The notes beneath the pieces are model-generated. The model saw only the letters and a program-made list of their open reading frames with translations. It had not been told where the DNA came from and did not search any database. 10,399 nucleotides of DNA from Larix sibirica. Taxonomy: Eukaryota; Streptophyta; Pinopsida; Pinales; Pinaceae. Shown here in pieces: positions 1 to 7,626 of the stretch; within the stretch, counting starts at the first letter, position 1, and each line of letters begins with the position of its first letter. The position numbers and the translations under genes are program-made. The stretch spans positions 44,808-55,206 of the forward strand of contig NWUY0300003767.1 in NCBI GenBank assembly GCA_004151065.3. Direction: 5' to 3'.

Positions 1-209
1 ATTAACATGTGAGATTATAACTCAGAGATTAGGGTAGATTAGTATTGAACAGAGACTTGCAACTCACTTTGAACCATGAACTAGAATGTGAATGGAGTAG
101 TGGAAATGCCTTCTTAAAAGCACAAGGCACAAGTTTCCCTCTGGAGCCTGAACTTTCCCTCCAAAACAAAATCTCCGTGGTCAACTGTCTAATTGGCGAC
201 TGATCGGGG

Positions 210-358
210 GAGTATCCATGAGTTCTAGCGAGTGCAACGAGTTCCGGTGAGTGCAATGAGTTCTTGGCAAGTGCAACGAGTGCAAAGTGCACTCCACGAG
301 TTTGCAGCGAGTATGCATTTCATCTATCACTCGGCAAGACCCGACAAGACTCATGAGT
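210..358. repeat. ~10-bp phased GAGT/ACTC array
   Basis: GAGT or AAGT occurs at 210, 220, 230, 239, 249, 258, 269, 278, 285, 298 and 309, with spacing close to ten bases. Units recur, for example GAGTGCAACGAGTTC and GAGTGCAATGAGTTC. Near 329 the same decamer appears on the other strand as three tandem units: ACTCGGCAAG, ACCCGACAAG and ACTCATGAGT. Such degenerate ACTCG-type decamers resemble sequence I associate with LTRs of some plant retrotransposons. The element itself is not otherwise visible. Confidence 0.6.
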
Positions 359-402
359 ATCAAAAGAGTTTGAATACACTGCTCCTACCAGCCCTGCTCT
401 AT

Positions 403-427
403 GTCGTCATTATGCGATGATAACGAC
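403..427. repeat. Imperfect 25-bp palindrome
   Basis: GTCGTCATTAT and ATGATAACGAC form arms with about nine matches out of eleven around a short centre. It lies about 45 bases after the decamer array and could belong to the same repeat remnant. Confidence 0.45.
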
Positions 428-430
428 TGT

Positions 431-774
431 CGCCCAATCATAGTGCAAACCTCTATCATGTCTGAAACTCTTGTAAAATTGACATGACCATCAGTAAAAG
501 GGATATTATTTATTCTTAAAATGAAACATCGCAGTTTTGCTTGTCAGCCCCTCTTGATGGAGTACTGGTTTGTAGTAAATTTGTTTGAACTGCAGGTTTA
601 CTTTCATCTATAAGGTTTTCCTCTCAGTTTTCTATGGTCACTTCCTTTCTCTCTTTGTCCGCACATCACACAGAGATAATTTTGACCATTGTTAGTTCAT
701 TGCTACCAATTTGATTTTATAAAGTTTACAAAAACAATTATGAACCAAAACATCGCCAACCTACCCTTCAACAT
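431..774. other. Intergenic, no gene seen
   Basis: I see no coding frame or RNA gene here. A 7-bp inverted repeat, TCATGTC (456-462) with GACATGA (481-487), has an 18-base spacer and is probably chance. The rest is ordinary AT-rich spacer. Confidence 0.6.
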
Positions 775-829
775 AGGTTCAGTTGACAAGTCCTAACTAT
801 CAAGCAAGGTTAAGTTGACAAGTCCTAAC
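775..829 (+). repeat. Direct repeat, 23-bp units at 32-bp period
   Basis: AGTTGACAAGTCCTAAC occurs identically at 781-797 and 813-829. Both copies are preceded by AGGTT plus one base (775 and 807), giving a 23-base unit with one difference. Two copies only. It is likely a small tandem duplication in spacer DNA. Confidence 0.8.
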
Positions 830-2714
830 GGTCATTCTTCTATCTTGTAATGGAAAGAAGGCTTAGGATTAGTAAACAATGAAGATATATTTAAATTTGG
901 TTTAAACCGTAGTATCATAATTCAATAGTATTGGTATTTTGTGTAAGGAAATTCAGAATAAATACAAATTGGCTCTGTGTACGACTAATACGTATACTAC
1001 TGATTAGTGAACAATTAAATTTTGAAAACCAATTTAAAAAAACCAATATTTTTTTTAATTATTATGTTTGATTTTATTATATAAATGTCTATGTACACTT
1101 ATTGTATATTTATGAATATTTGATTAAAAGTATTATATATAAGGAGTCTACTTCGTTATTTTGTTCGTACTATATTTTTTTATTAAGTATTATTTCCTTA
1201 TCTAATCGTATTTGTATCTATATTTGTACTCGAATTATGCCACTATGGTTTAAACTAATGGTAGATACCAAAAGCTCCATTTTTTTTTGCAATGAAATGA
1301 CATAGGAAAAAAATATCCTTTTGCTTTAGAGGTTGAAGGAACATATATTTGATGAAAACTTTATTTAGGAAAAAGATGTCTTTGTATAACATTAGAAGAT
1401 AGTTTTGGTAACAAAGACAAAAAAAAATCTAGTAGGGAAAACTTAACTAGAGAGGCTTAAGGGGGAGGATTTTTTTTCATTTTGGAAAGCTAGATAGCCA
1501 TAATAGTCATAAAAAGGATTAATGAATTTTAATCAAGGATGACTAATAAAACTATACGCAATTTGAGCAGCAAAACACACATGACTTTGACATGACAAAA
1601 CTTTCCACTAGAGGCACGAGAGGCAAACAATGATGGATATGGTGAAATTGAATATGGACATGATTAGGACTTCACTCATGACTCAATATAAGAGAAAAAA
1701 TAGGATAATGACATTGTTTAGTGTACTCTCCTTTGATATTATGTTCTGACACTTCAAAATCATGCCGATGTTGGACATGAGATTAATGAGTAGCTATAAA
1801 TAATTCCTATTGAAAGAAAGGGAGGACTTTTGACATTGATATGTTCTAGAAACTCTTGTAAAAACTATTTTGTGGAATTAATCTTAAGAAACCTTTCTCC
1901 GGACTTGTGAACATTCGAAATGCTTGGATGTTTCAATGTATGAATGGTCTAAGTCATTTTCTTTTCATGTCTAGATTTATTTGATGAGTTAATAGTTGTT
2001 GATTTTGGCTAGATAAGAATGAAACTTATCTTCCTTGATTTATGGTCAATATTATATGTGCATATATTTGCTTTCTTTAAGAAAGCTACTTTTTGGGAGG
2101 GATTTGTATTTCATTGTGTCAATATATTCAATAAATAATAATCCTTTTAAGTCACAAATCCTAGCTAGGATAGGAATTATTTTTCAGTACTTTGCATTTC
2201 GAATAGAAGCCTATTTAATTTTTCATAACATACTAACCCCAACCTTTTTATTGAATTAGTAATGGTTGTTGGGACAAAATCTAGATGGGTTTCCTATTCC
2301 AAATAGTGTGAGGTGTAATTGGGACCTTACATTATCTTGGGCCCTTGCTTTTGGCTCCAGTGAATTCATCCCCATCAACAAAATGGACATCCTCCATATA
2401 GGATTTCCATGAGAATTAGTTTCTATTAGTAAGCATAAGATCACTCGGACTAGACATATTATAATATGTAGGTAGAATGGCCTTAAGAGTAGACACTAGT
2501 GGTCTAGATTCAAATCTCTTCAAAAGAAAGCAGTTATAAGGAAGCTAATTGGAAATTGAATATGGATGTCATATTTATGCTATTTTAAAGAAATGCATAA
2601 AGGGAACCAATATGCAATGTGGTAGGTAGAGGTTTATCCATGTGGTGATGAATGCGCAACTAGTTTGTTGAGTCAAAAATAATTCCCTCCTTTCATTAAA
2701 CTTTCCTATAAGTT
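830..2714. other. AT-rich intergenic stretch, no gene supported
   Basis: Open frames here are short, lack ATG starts or are low-complexity translations of AT-rich DNA; none resembles a family I recognise. The part at about 2256-2450 is somewhat less AT-rich and reads like worn transposon-derived sequence, but no domain can be named. A 15-base match, GAAATTGAATATGGA, occurs at 1644 and 2552 and may reflect an old duplicated element. Confidence 0.55.
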
Positions 2715-2797
2715 CACTTTTATAAAGAAGTTACTTTAAAATAAGTGTCTCACTTTTATAAAATAAGTGATAAATACTTTTACAATGAAGTTACATT
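2715..2797 (+). repeat. Degenerate tandem repeat, ~60-bp period with a 36-bp sub-copy
   Basis: CACTTTTATAAA is exact at 2715-2726 and 2751-2762. The longer unit running into GAAGTTAC (2715-2737) returns at 2775-2797 with 19 of 23 bases matching. AGTTAC-type ends continue to about 2835. It looks like a decayed minisatellite or duplicated spacer. Confidence 0.6.
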
Positions 2798-2847
2798 ATA
2801 AATTAAAGTTACATGAAAAATTTCAAAAAGTAACTTAATAAAGAAAA

Positions 2848-2867
2848 CATGAAGTCAAGGCTTCATG
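2848..2867. repeat. Hairpin, 7-bp arms
   Basis: CATGAAG (2848-2854) and CTTCATG (2861-2867) are perfect arms around a six-base spacer. It sits ten bases before a stronger hairpin, so the two may be parts of one foldback element. Confidence 0.6.
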
Positions 2868-2876
2868 AAATATAAA

Positions 2877-2904
2877 TGTTTAGTTCACCCAAGTGAACTA
2901 AACA
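2877..2904. repeat. Perfect 12-bp hairpin with 4-base loop
   Basis: TGTTTAGTTCAC (2877-2888) pairs fully with GTGAACTAAACA (2893-2904) around CCAA. There is no T run after it, and bacterial-type termination is not relevant here. It may be the terminal or central part of a foldback or MITE-like element, but no target-site duplication could be assigned. Confidence 0.75.
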
Positions 2905-3265
2905 AAATATATTGAAATGTTATGAAGGAGAAATGGGGTGGTTTTTGTTGTTGTGGTTGTGCATGTTTCCCCAAACACAACCCCATACAAACAACAAACT
3001 AAATTTTGAAAGTGTTTGTATAAGGTACATGGCAAAGAGCATACACAGTAAAGAAAACTATTTAGAGTAAAATGAGATAAAACCAAACTAAAATACCAAA
3101 CATTGTGAGAAATATAGAAAACTAATTCTATAAATGTAATGCAATGGAACATCTCTTTTTATCCAAAAAATACACACATAAAAAGAAGAATACAAGAATC
3201 ATTTGATGCATGCAACTACATAGGTTCAAGATCTCATTCAAAAGTGCAAGTAAGCCTTCATAAAT
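2905..3265. other. AT-rich spacer, no gene supported
   Basis: An 84-codon minus-strand frame with an ATG (3152 down to 2898) gives a Cys/Phe/Leu-rich peptide with a threonine run. Nothing in it resembles a family and I do not call it a gene. GT-rich (about 2938-2966) and CA-rich (about 2975-2999) stretches form an imperfect inverted repeat. Confidence 0.5.
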
Positions 3266-3300
3266 GCTTTGATACCATGTTGATTAAAACATAATATGTC
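3266..3300 (-). mobile_element. Possible copia-type LTR / primer-binding-site junction (remnant)
   Basis: On the minus strand, TGGTATCAAAGC (3277 down to 3266) differs by one base from TGGTATCAGAGC, the usual plant retrotransposon primer-binding site for initiator methionine tRNA. The bases just before it on that strand are ...ATCAACA, ending in CA as an LTR should. The 5' LTR would then extend to higher coordinates from 3278, beginning TGTTGATT on the plus strand. No gag or pol reading frame exists on the low-coordinate side and no second LTR copy was found, so this is at best a decayed or non-autonomous fragment. Confidence 0.4.
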
Positions 3301-3779
3301 CACATAGTTCAAATTCATCTTAAGAGAACTCTCATACAAACAAATCACATATAGACTCAAGAATGTATTATGTGGTTAAAAACATCAAAGAGAGAAACAA
3401 TCCATAACTCTAACCAAAGGGCCACTTGAGAAAAAAAAGAAAAAAAATAAATTTACATACGAGTTTCTCATAGTAGATCATCAAACAAATGAGATGATGA
3501 ACCAATTGAGTGATAAGCCGTATCTAAATATAGCCCTTAAAATCTAAGAAAAGATCAATTATGGTTCAATTTATTTCTAGATTATATCATGACCATAAAA
3601 TTAAATAAGTACAAATGCATACTATTGCATAGTAGAAAAGTACACTTTACCTAAAAACACAATAAACCAAAATTGATCTTAACTATTTATAAATGTTTAA
3701 ATATCGTTAGATAAAAAAACTCTAATATTGTACTATGATCTAAATCCTACCATAAAATATTTTGGTTAACTCATTTTAT
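3301..3779. other. AT-rich spacer, possibly LTR-derived at its start
   Basis: No coding frame is recognisable. The first part may be LTR sequence of the remnant beginning at 3278. An A-rich run with scattered G occurs at about 3431-3450. The remainder shows no structure I can name. Confidence 0.5.
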
Positions 3780-4260
3780 TTGTCAAATAAAATTTATTGA
3801 TATTGTCAACATAATTGTTTTGAAATATATTTTATTATCTATAATGTAATCTTATATATTAATTATTATTTAATATTATATTATGTGAAATTTTAATAAT
3901 AATATTAATAAATTAATTTGAATGTTAAAGGAATTACGTGTTATTGGTTTAGGTGCACTCAAATTATATATAATATTTATATTTAGTGTTTCTTTGTCCA
4001 CTTTCTTCACAAATCCTAGATTTGTGGAGACTCTTGACAATAGTTTTTATTAATCTTTATTATTTGAAGGTTATATAATTGATAATCAATCATTCTCTTA
4101 TATTCATATTCATTGTATTTCTTCAAAAATAGATTTTCGTCAAAAAAATTTCATAAGATATTTTAATTTTAATATTGCTTTTTATTTGAAATTTAAATTT
4201 TAAATTTACCTATCATAATCATAATAATAGTTGATTTATTTTTTAGATAACATTTTTAAT
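3780..4260. other. Extremely AT-rich block, matrix-attachment-like
   Basis: Long runs consist almost wholly of A and T, for example around 3849-3920. AAATTTAAATTT, a perfect palindrome, lies at 4189-4200 and is followed by another TAAATTT. Such DNA is typical of scaffold/matrix attachment regions but also of ordinary plant spacer. No gene is visible. Confidence 0.35.
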
Positions 4261-4293
4261 AATTATATGAAACATTGAATTCTCATAACAAAT

Positions 4294-4435
4294 AAAATGT
4301 TTACAAAAATATAGTCAACATAGCATGATATAACTTTTTATCTTAACACAACAATGCTTTAACGAAAATGTTTAAAAAATATAGTTCAATATATGATAAT
4401 ATAACTTTATTTGTTAAAACAAGTAAGACTTTTGG
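4294..4435 (+). repeat. Diverged tandem duplication, ~71-bp period
   Basis: AAAATGTTTACAAAAATATAG at about 4294 is followed by a gapped match starting at 4365. Shared segments are AAAATGTTTA, AAATATAGT, GATATAACTTT versus AATATAACTTT, and similar endings. Indels and substitutions suggest an old event. Confidence 0.5.
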
Positions 4436-4620
4436 AAACATCATTTTTATTATTGAAAATATACCAATATAAAATAAATATTAAAGGTTGCACAACTAAA
4501 TTCACTCAAATCTTTCAAAATAATATATATGAAATTGTAGCAAAACTTAGCCAACATAATGATTAAACCAACCACAAACATAATGATAAAGAAAGTTTAT
4601 TATGAAAACTTTTTCACAAC

Positions 4621-4721
4621 ACCCAAAAAACCATGACTTCTACCTATTTGACTATCTAAATGATGACTTAGATATTTGACCCAAAGATCCATGACTTCCA
4701 CCTATTTGATTATCTAAATGA
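4621..4721 (+). repeat. Tandem duplication, 58-bp period
   Basis: The 33-base core from CCATGACTT to TCTAAATGA occurs at 4631-4663 and 4689-4721 with 31 of 33 bases identical. Similarity extends left through ACCCAAA (4621 and 4679). The duplication appears younger than the others in this flank. Confidence 0.85.
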
Positions 4722-5176
4722 GTAAGTTTACCTAAACTGGGAGAAAGTTCATTAATGACATTTAATTTTATGAAGTGAGAGTGTTTTGACATGTAAAATG
4801 ATAAATAACTGCTATTTACCCATCAAATTTCAACCTAGCTATATCATCCATTTACTTCAACCAACTATATCCATTTCCAATACATTACTTCAAAACTATA
4901 CTTTTAAAAAAACTAAAAAAAAGGTGAAGTTTATCGACCCTTTGTTGAGTGAGTGGTGGTCAAGTGATTTCACTAATAGTAAATGCAATGAAATGGATCA
5001 TACACTGTCATATCTATTAACGGTAATCTCATGAGGAGAGTGATAGTCTCATATTTAATAATGGTAATGTTATGGAATATTCCAAAATTCCACTTCTGTC
5101 AATCTCGCTATAGTGCAGCATACAAGTCTCATAGCTAATATTGCTAATTTTATTGAATAAAACTCAAAAGCTTAAA
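4722..5176. other. AT-rich spacer, no gene supported
   Basis: An 82-codon open frame (4786-5034) begins with TTG, not ATG, and its product resembles nothing known to me. TGGAATATTCCA (5073-5084) is a perfect 12-bp palindrome. AGTCTCAT recurs near 5045 and 5126, each followed by similar AT-rich sequence. Confidence 0.5.
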
Positions 5177-5202
5177 AACTTGTACTAACAACTTGTACTA
5201 AG
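5177..5202 (+). repeat. 13-bp tandem pair
   Basis: AACTTGTACTAAC (5177-5189) is followed directly by AACTTGTACTAAG (5190-5202), with twelve of thirteen bases identical. It is a simple local duplication. Confidence 0.85.
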
Positions 5203-5660
5203 TGTTGTTATAGTTAACCAACTAAAAATAGTACTGCATAGAAACCAGCAAATGCTCCCCGTATAAAATTAGAATATAGAAACATCTGGAGGGTTTAATG
5301 TGTCTTATGGGAACAAAGATGCCATACGCTTTGGCTAATGCAATCAATGATTTAGATTCTGTGTATGGAGATGCGATAGAAATGAAAGCGATATGAGCGA
5401 CGCGTACGTGACTTCGATAATTGTGGAACATGGATTGATGTTTATGGCCTCTGCACCACAATTTTGGACAATGGGCGGAATGGGTTGTTCTCGATGAAGG
5501 AATACTACTGTTTATTGATTAATAAGAATCATAATCAATGGCATATTTAAGTCGATTTTTTATTCTTCCTGTGTTGAGTTAGTGGGAATCGAGATAGGGT
5601 TGGTTGGTGGGTCGTAAATGGGTGTGGCCTCGATAGCGACTGGCTTGCAGGCGTAATGCG
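5203..5660. other. Upstream region of the TCP promoter, no gene supported
   Basis: Composition becomes less AT-rich from about 5300. A minus-strand open frame of 79 codons (5461 down to 5222) starts with TTG and resembles no family I know. I treat the stretch as distal promoter. It contains the ACGCGT/ACGTGAC pair. Confidence 0.5.
5400..5412 (+). promoter_or_regulatory. CGCG-box and ACGTG element pair upstream of the TCP promoter
   Basis: ACGCGT (5400-5405) is immediately followed by ACGTGAC (5406-5412). ACGCGT fits the VCGCGB core bound by calmodulin-binding CAMTA factors. ACGTG is the bZIP/bHLH core shared by ABRE and G-box-like sites. The pair lies about 250 bases before the TATA box. Short motifs like these occur by chance, so this is only a candidate. 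Confidence 0.25.
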
Positions 5661-5667
5661 TATAAAC
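5661..5667 (+). promoter_or_regulatory. Probable TATA box of the TCP transcription unit
   Basis: TATAAAC stands at the edge where AT-rich spacer changes to a GC-richer block. A start of transcription would be expected about 30 bases downstream, near 5690-5697, where a pyrimidine-rich CTTCAATC occurs. A CT-rich tract follows at about 5741-5769, a common feature of plant 5' leaders close to the start site. Assignment to the TCP gene is inferred from strand and from the downstream splice donor. Confidence 0.5.
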
Positions 5668-5770
5668 AACACATATACATGTTAGCCAAACTTCAATCGG
5701 ACCAGATCCCGAGCAGCTGGGTAGAGAAAGTAATTAAAATCTCTCTGTGCTGTCTGCTCTCTCTCTCACT

Positions 5771-5778
5771 GTGGACCT
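5771..5778 (+). promoter_or_regulatory. Class II TCP-site-like octamer GTGGACCT in the leader
   Basis: GTGGACCT differs from the class II TCP consensus GTGGNCCC at the last base. It lies about 80 bases after the predicted transcription start, between the CT-rich tract and the first upstream ATG. This would allow autoregulation or cross-regulation by other TCPs, but a single near-match has little weight. Confidence 0.2.
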
Positions 5779-5944
5779 GAATGATTGGGGAGACGAGGAT
5801 TGGGGGCTTACAATAGGGCCTGATTTCGCGAGAGCATGAGCAGGTGTCGATCGTGAGAGAGGAGGAGCAGCTGTGTTCCGTGGCCTGATAGTACCACTTG
5901 TTTTAAGGATTTTGTGGGCGAGCGTCGCTGATGCTGTTGGACCT

Positions 5945-6076
5945 ATGTTTCCCATTACTTCGGTTCTTGAATTCAACGCTGCCGGCGATCCATTCGAATC
6001 ACGAGGAGAAAACCCTAATCTGATACAGGAAACCCTATTCCGATTCAATTTTTGTGTCCAAAGCTACCATTTATGA
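5945..6076 (+). other. Upstream ORF, 43 codons, in the predicted leader
   Basis: This is the longest ATG-initiated frame in the predicted first exon. It overlaps another upstream ORF (5931-6023) in a different frame. The peptide begins MFPITSVLEF and ends CVQSYHL, and I do not recognise it as a family. If translated it would be expected to reduce initiation at the TCP start. Whether it is made is unknown, and it may simply be an open stretch in a GC-richer leader. Confidence 0.2.
6010..6018 (+). promoter_or_regulatory. Telo-box AAACCCTAA
   Basis: This is an exact AAACCCTAA in the GC-richer leader. A near copy, AAACCCTAT, lies about 20 bases further on, and AAACCCTAG occurs near 6815. Telo-boxes are enriched close to plant transcription starts, where telobox-binding proteins can act and can help recruit Polycomb. 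The position within about 350 bases of the predicted start fits that pattern, but function here is inferred. Confidence 0.45.
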
Positions 6077-6232
6077 TCTATACGTGCTGCTGAGACCGTG
6101 ACCGTTGCCATTCTTAATTTGTCTCATTCGGACGTCGGCCGATTCGTTGCCGCCGCCGCCTTTGCTTCGTAACTTCGGAGCCTGGGCTTCAAAAATGCTT
6201 CTCCAATCACATTATATCCGTTTATGAATGAG

Positions 6233-6924
6233 GTAAATTCGTTTTTTATCTACATTGTGTTTTTAACTAAATTCGTTTTTATTTTTTAAATTGCATGAAT
6301 AATTTCGCCTATGGATTTTCACCTTTGCTCGGTTTTTAATAGATCAGCTTATCAAAATTTGAACAAATCAAATAAAAGTCTGGCATTGATAAAAACTCCG
6401 AGGAAAAGTTAGAGTTTTTATAAATTTAACTCATTCCAAAAATAAATAAACTCGTAGAAAACATGAATTTATACCAGGTTTAACTCTTAGAAAATTTGAC
6501 TTTATCCTAAGAAATCACTGGTATTGTAATCTGTGAAGTTGGGATTGTTGAAATCTCAACTGCAGGTAGTCGATTTTTCCCACCGTTTTCAGATGCACCT
6601 TGAAAGGAACCTCTGAAATCATAATAAAATTGAAAGAAACGTAGTGTAGATTTTAAAGATAAAGCGATAAATCTGACCGAAAACACTGTCGATATTGTAA
6701 ATATGCGATGCCGTTTAGATTCTATAAATTAAGACCTTGAAAGATAAACAAACTGTACAAAGAAGCATAAAATCTTGGAGCCTTAAGTTCCCGACTTATG
6801 TACTGAATGAGGCAAACCCTAGAAACGTATAGGATTCGTCCTGACGACTTGGTTTGGTGAGACAATGGAGATGAGGATAAAAGCCGATCTGACGATTTTG
6901 TTTTTCATAACTTTGGCCCTGCAG
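6233..6924 (+). other. Predicted 5'-leader intron 1
   Basis: The donor GAG/GTAAAT stands exactly where composition shifts from GC-richer to AT-rich with T-rich runs, as expected for a plant intron. A good acceptor, GGCCCTGCAG, ends at 6924 after a T-rich stretch containing a branch-like CATAAC. Other acceptors are possible: TCAACTGCAG ending at 6564, ATGACAG ending at 6963 and CTAACTTAG ending at 7153. The donor is more certain than the acceptor. Confidence 0.45.
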
Positions 6925-7419
6925 ATACAGTGTACACCTGCCCTTGTCCTTGTTTGATGACAGGATGTACAAATAACAATAATAGAGGAGCAAGAGCANN
7001 AAGAACATGTGTTATCTGTGTTATCTCTGAGGAGGTCGAGGGTTGCTCATTAGTCCCCTGTAACAAGGTTCGAAGGGTAGATGACCCTGAGATAAAAGGT
7101 CTAAGACGTCTCAACCCCTACTAAATCCCAAGTTTCTGATATATCTAACTTAGGAACTGTTGGATATACCTTAAAAAATTGATTTTACTATAATTAAAAA
7201 AAAAAAACAATAATAAAAAAGTGGGAACTGTTCTTCTACCGGGTAAAATTGATATGGCCTGAGGATTTCCATTCTCTTTACTTTCCTTGCTACACGACAA
7301 ATGCAGTTAAATCTTTCCGTAGTGTAGATCTAGGTTTTGAGGCTATAGCTGCTACGCCTAATTGTAGTCTGAAATGGATTCGAGGACTTAACGGACATAT
7401 CGAATTGTGCAGCATCGAG
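6925..7419 (+). other. Predicted second leader segment, with short upstream ORFs
   Basis: No protein family is recognisable here. The segment contains two undetermined bases (6999-7000), an A-rich run (about 7195-7220) and, after 7230, a GC-richer part. ATGs open very short frames: 7254-7262 (2 codons), 7301-7327 (8) and 7374-7391 (5). A longer open frame runs from about 7249 through 7662 but has no ATG start and crosses a strong splice donor, so I do not call it a gene. The AT-rich part at 7130-7230 might belong to intron 1 if a later acceptor is used. Confidence 0.3.
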
Positions 7420-7626
7420 GTGAGTGGAAGTCGCACGCTTCTACCGGCTTTGAGGCACAAAGATACCTACATTTTCGCCTGGCGCAGGGGACCAGCCAAA
7501 AGTTCCAAAAGCTGTACTACTGTCACTCTGCAAGCTGCCTTCAAGGCTGGCAACTATACTGGCCCTTGCATTTGCTGCGAGGGACAGACGTCTGGCTTGC
7601 GTGCTAATGGTACTACTTCCTTCCAG
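7420..7626 (+). other. Predicted 5'-leader intron 2
   Basis: The donor CGAG/GTGAGT at 7419/7420 matches the consensus perfectly over GTGAGT. The acceptor TTCCTTCCAG ends at 7626 after a pyrimidine tract, with a branch-like GCTAATG about 20 bases upstream. Against this, the 207-base segment is near 50% GC, whereas plant introns are usually U-rich. Removal would delete the upstream ATG at 7607, which otherwise opens a 32-codon frame ending at 7705. Confidence 0.4.

Larger units (their letters stand above)
5692..6232 (+). other. Predicted first, non-coding exon (5' leader) of the TCP gene
   Basis: This stretch is clearly GC-richer than both flanks. It has a CT-rich tract (about 5741-5769), a telo-box AAACCCTAA (6010-6018) and a GCCGCCGCCGCC run (about 6150-6160). 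It ends in a donor with the pattern ATGAG/GTAAAT at 6232/6233. I found no coding frame that resembles a known protein. Several upstream ATGs open short frames: 5781-5816 (11 codons), 5836-5856 (6), 5931-6023 (30), 5945-6076 (43) and 6195-6227 (10). The start near 5692 is estimated from the TATA box. It could instead be the first exon of a separate non-coding RNA or small gene. Confidence 0.45.

Noticed and set aside
1102-1305. Plus-strand frame of 67 codons, Ile/Tyr/Ser-rich
   Set aside because: It begins with TTG and is explained by AT-rich composition. I considered a decayed retrotransposon polymerase but could name no motif.
2256-2444. Minus-strand 62-codon frame that looked like worn polyprotein
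   Set aside because: It starts with GTG and has no identifiable gag, protease, integrase or reverse transcriptase motif.
2898-3152. Minus-strand ATG frame of 84 codons with Cys/Phe-rich product
   Set aside because: It is a low-complexity translation of AT-rich DNA with a threonine run from a GT-rich tract. There is no promoter, conserved motif or supporting context.
5734-6048. Minus-strand open frame of 104 codons rich in Ser, Pro and Arg
   Set aside because: It starts with TTG on the reverse strand and its composition mirrors the CT-rich and GC-rich leader on the other strand. No family is recognised.
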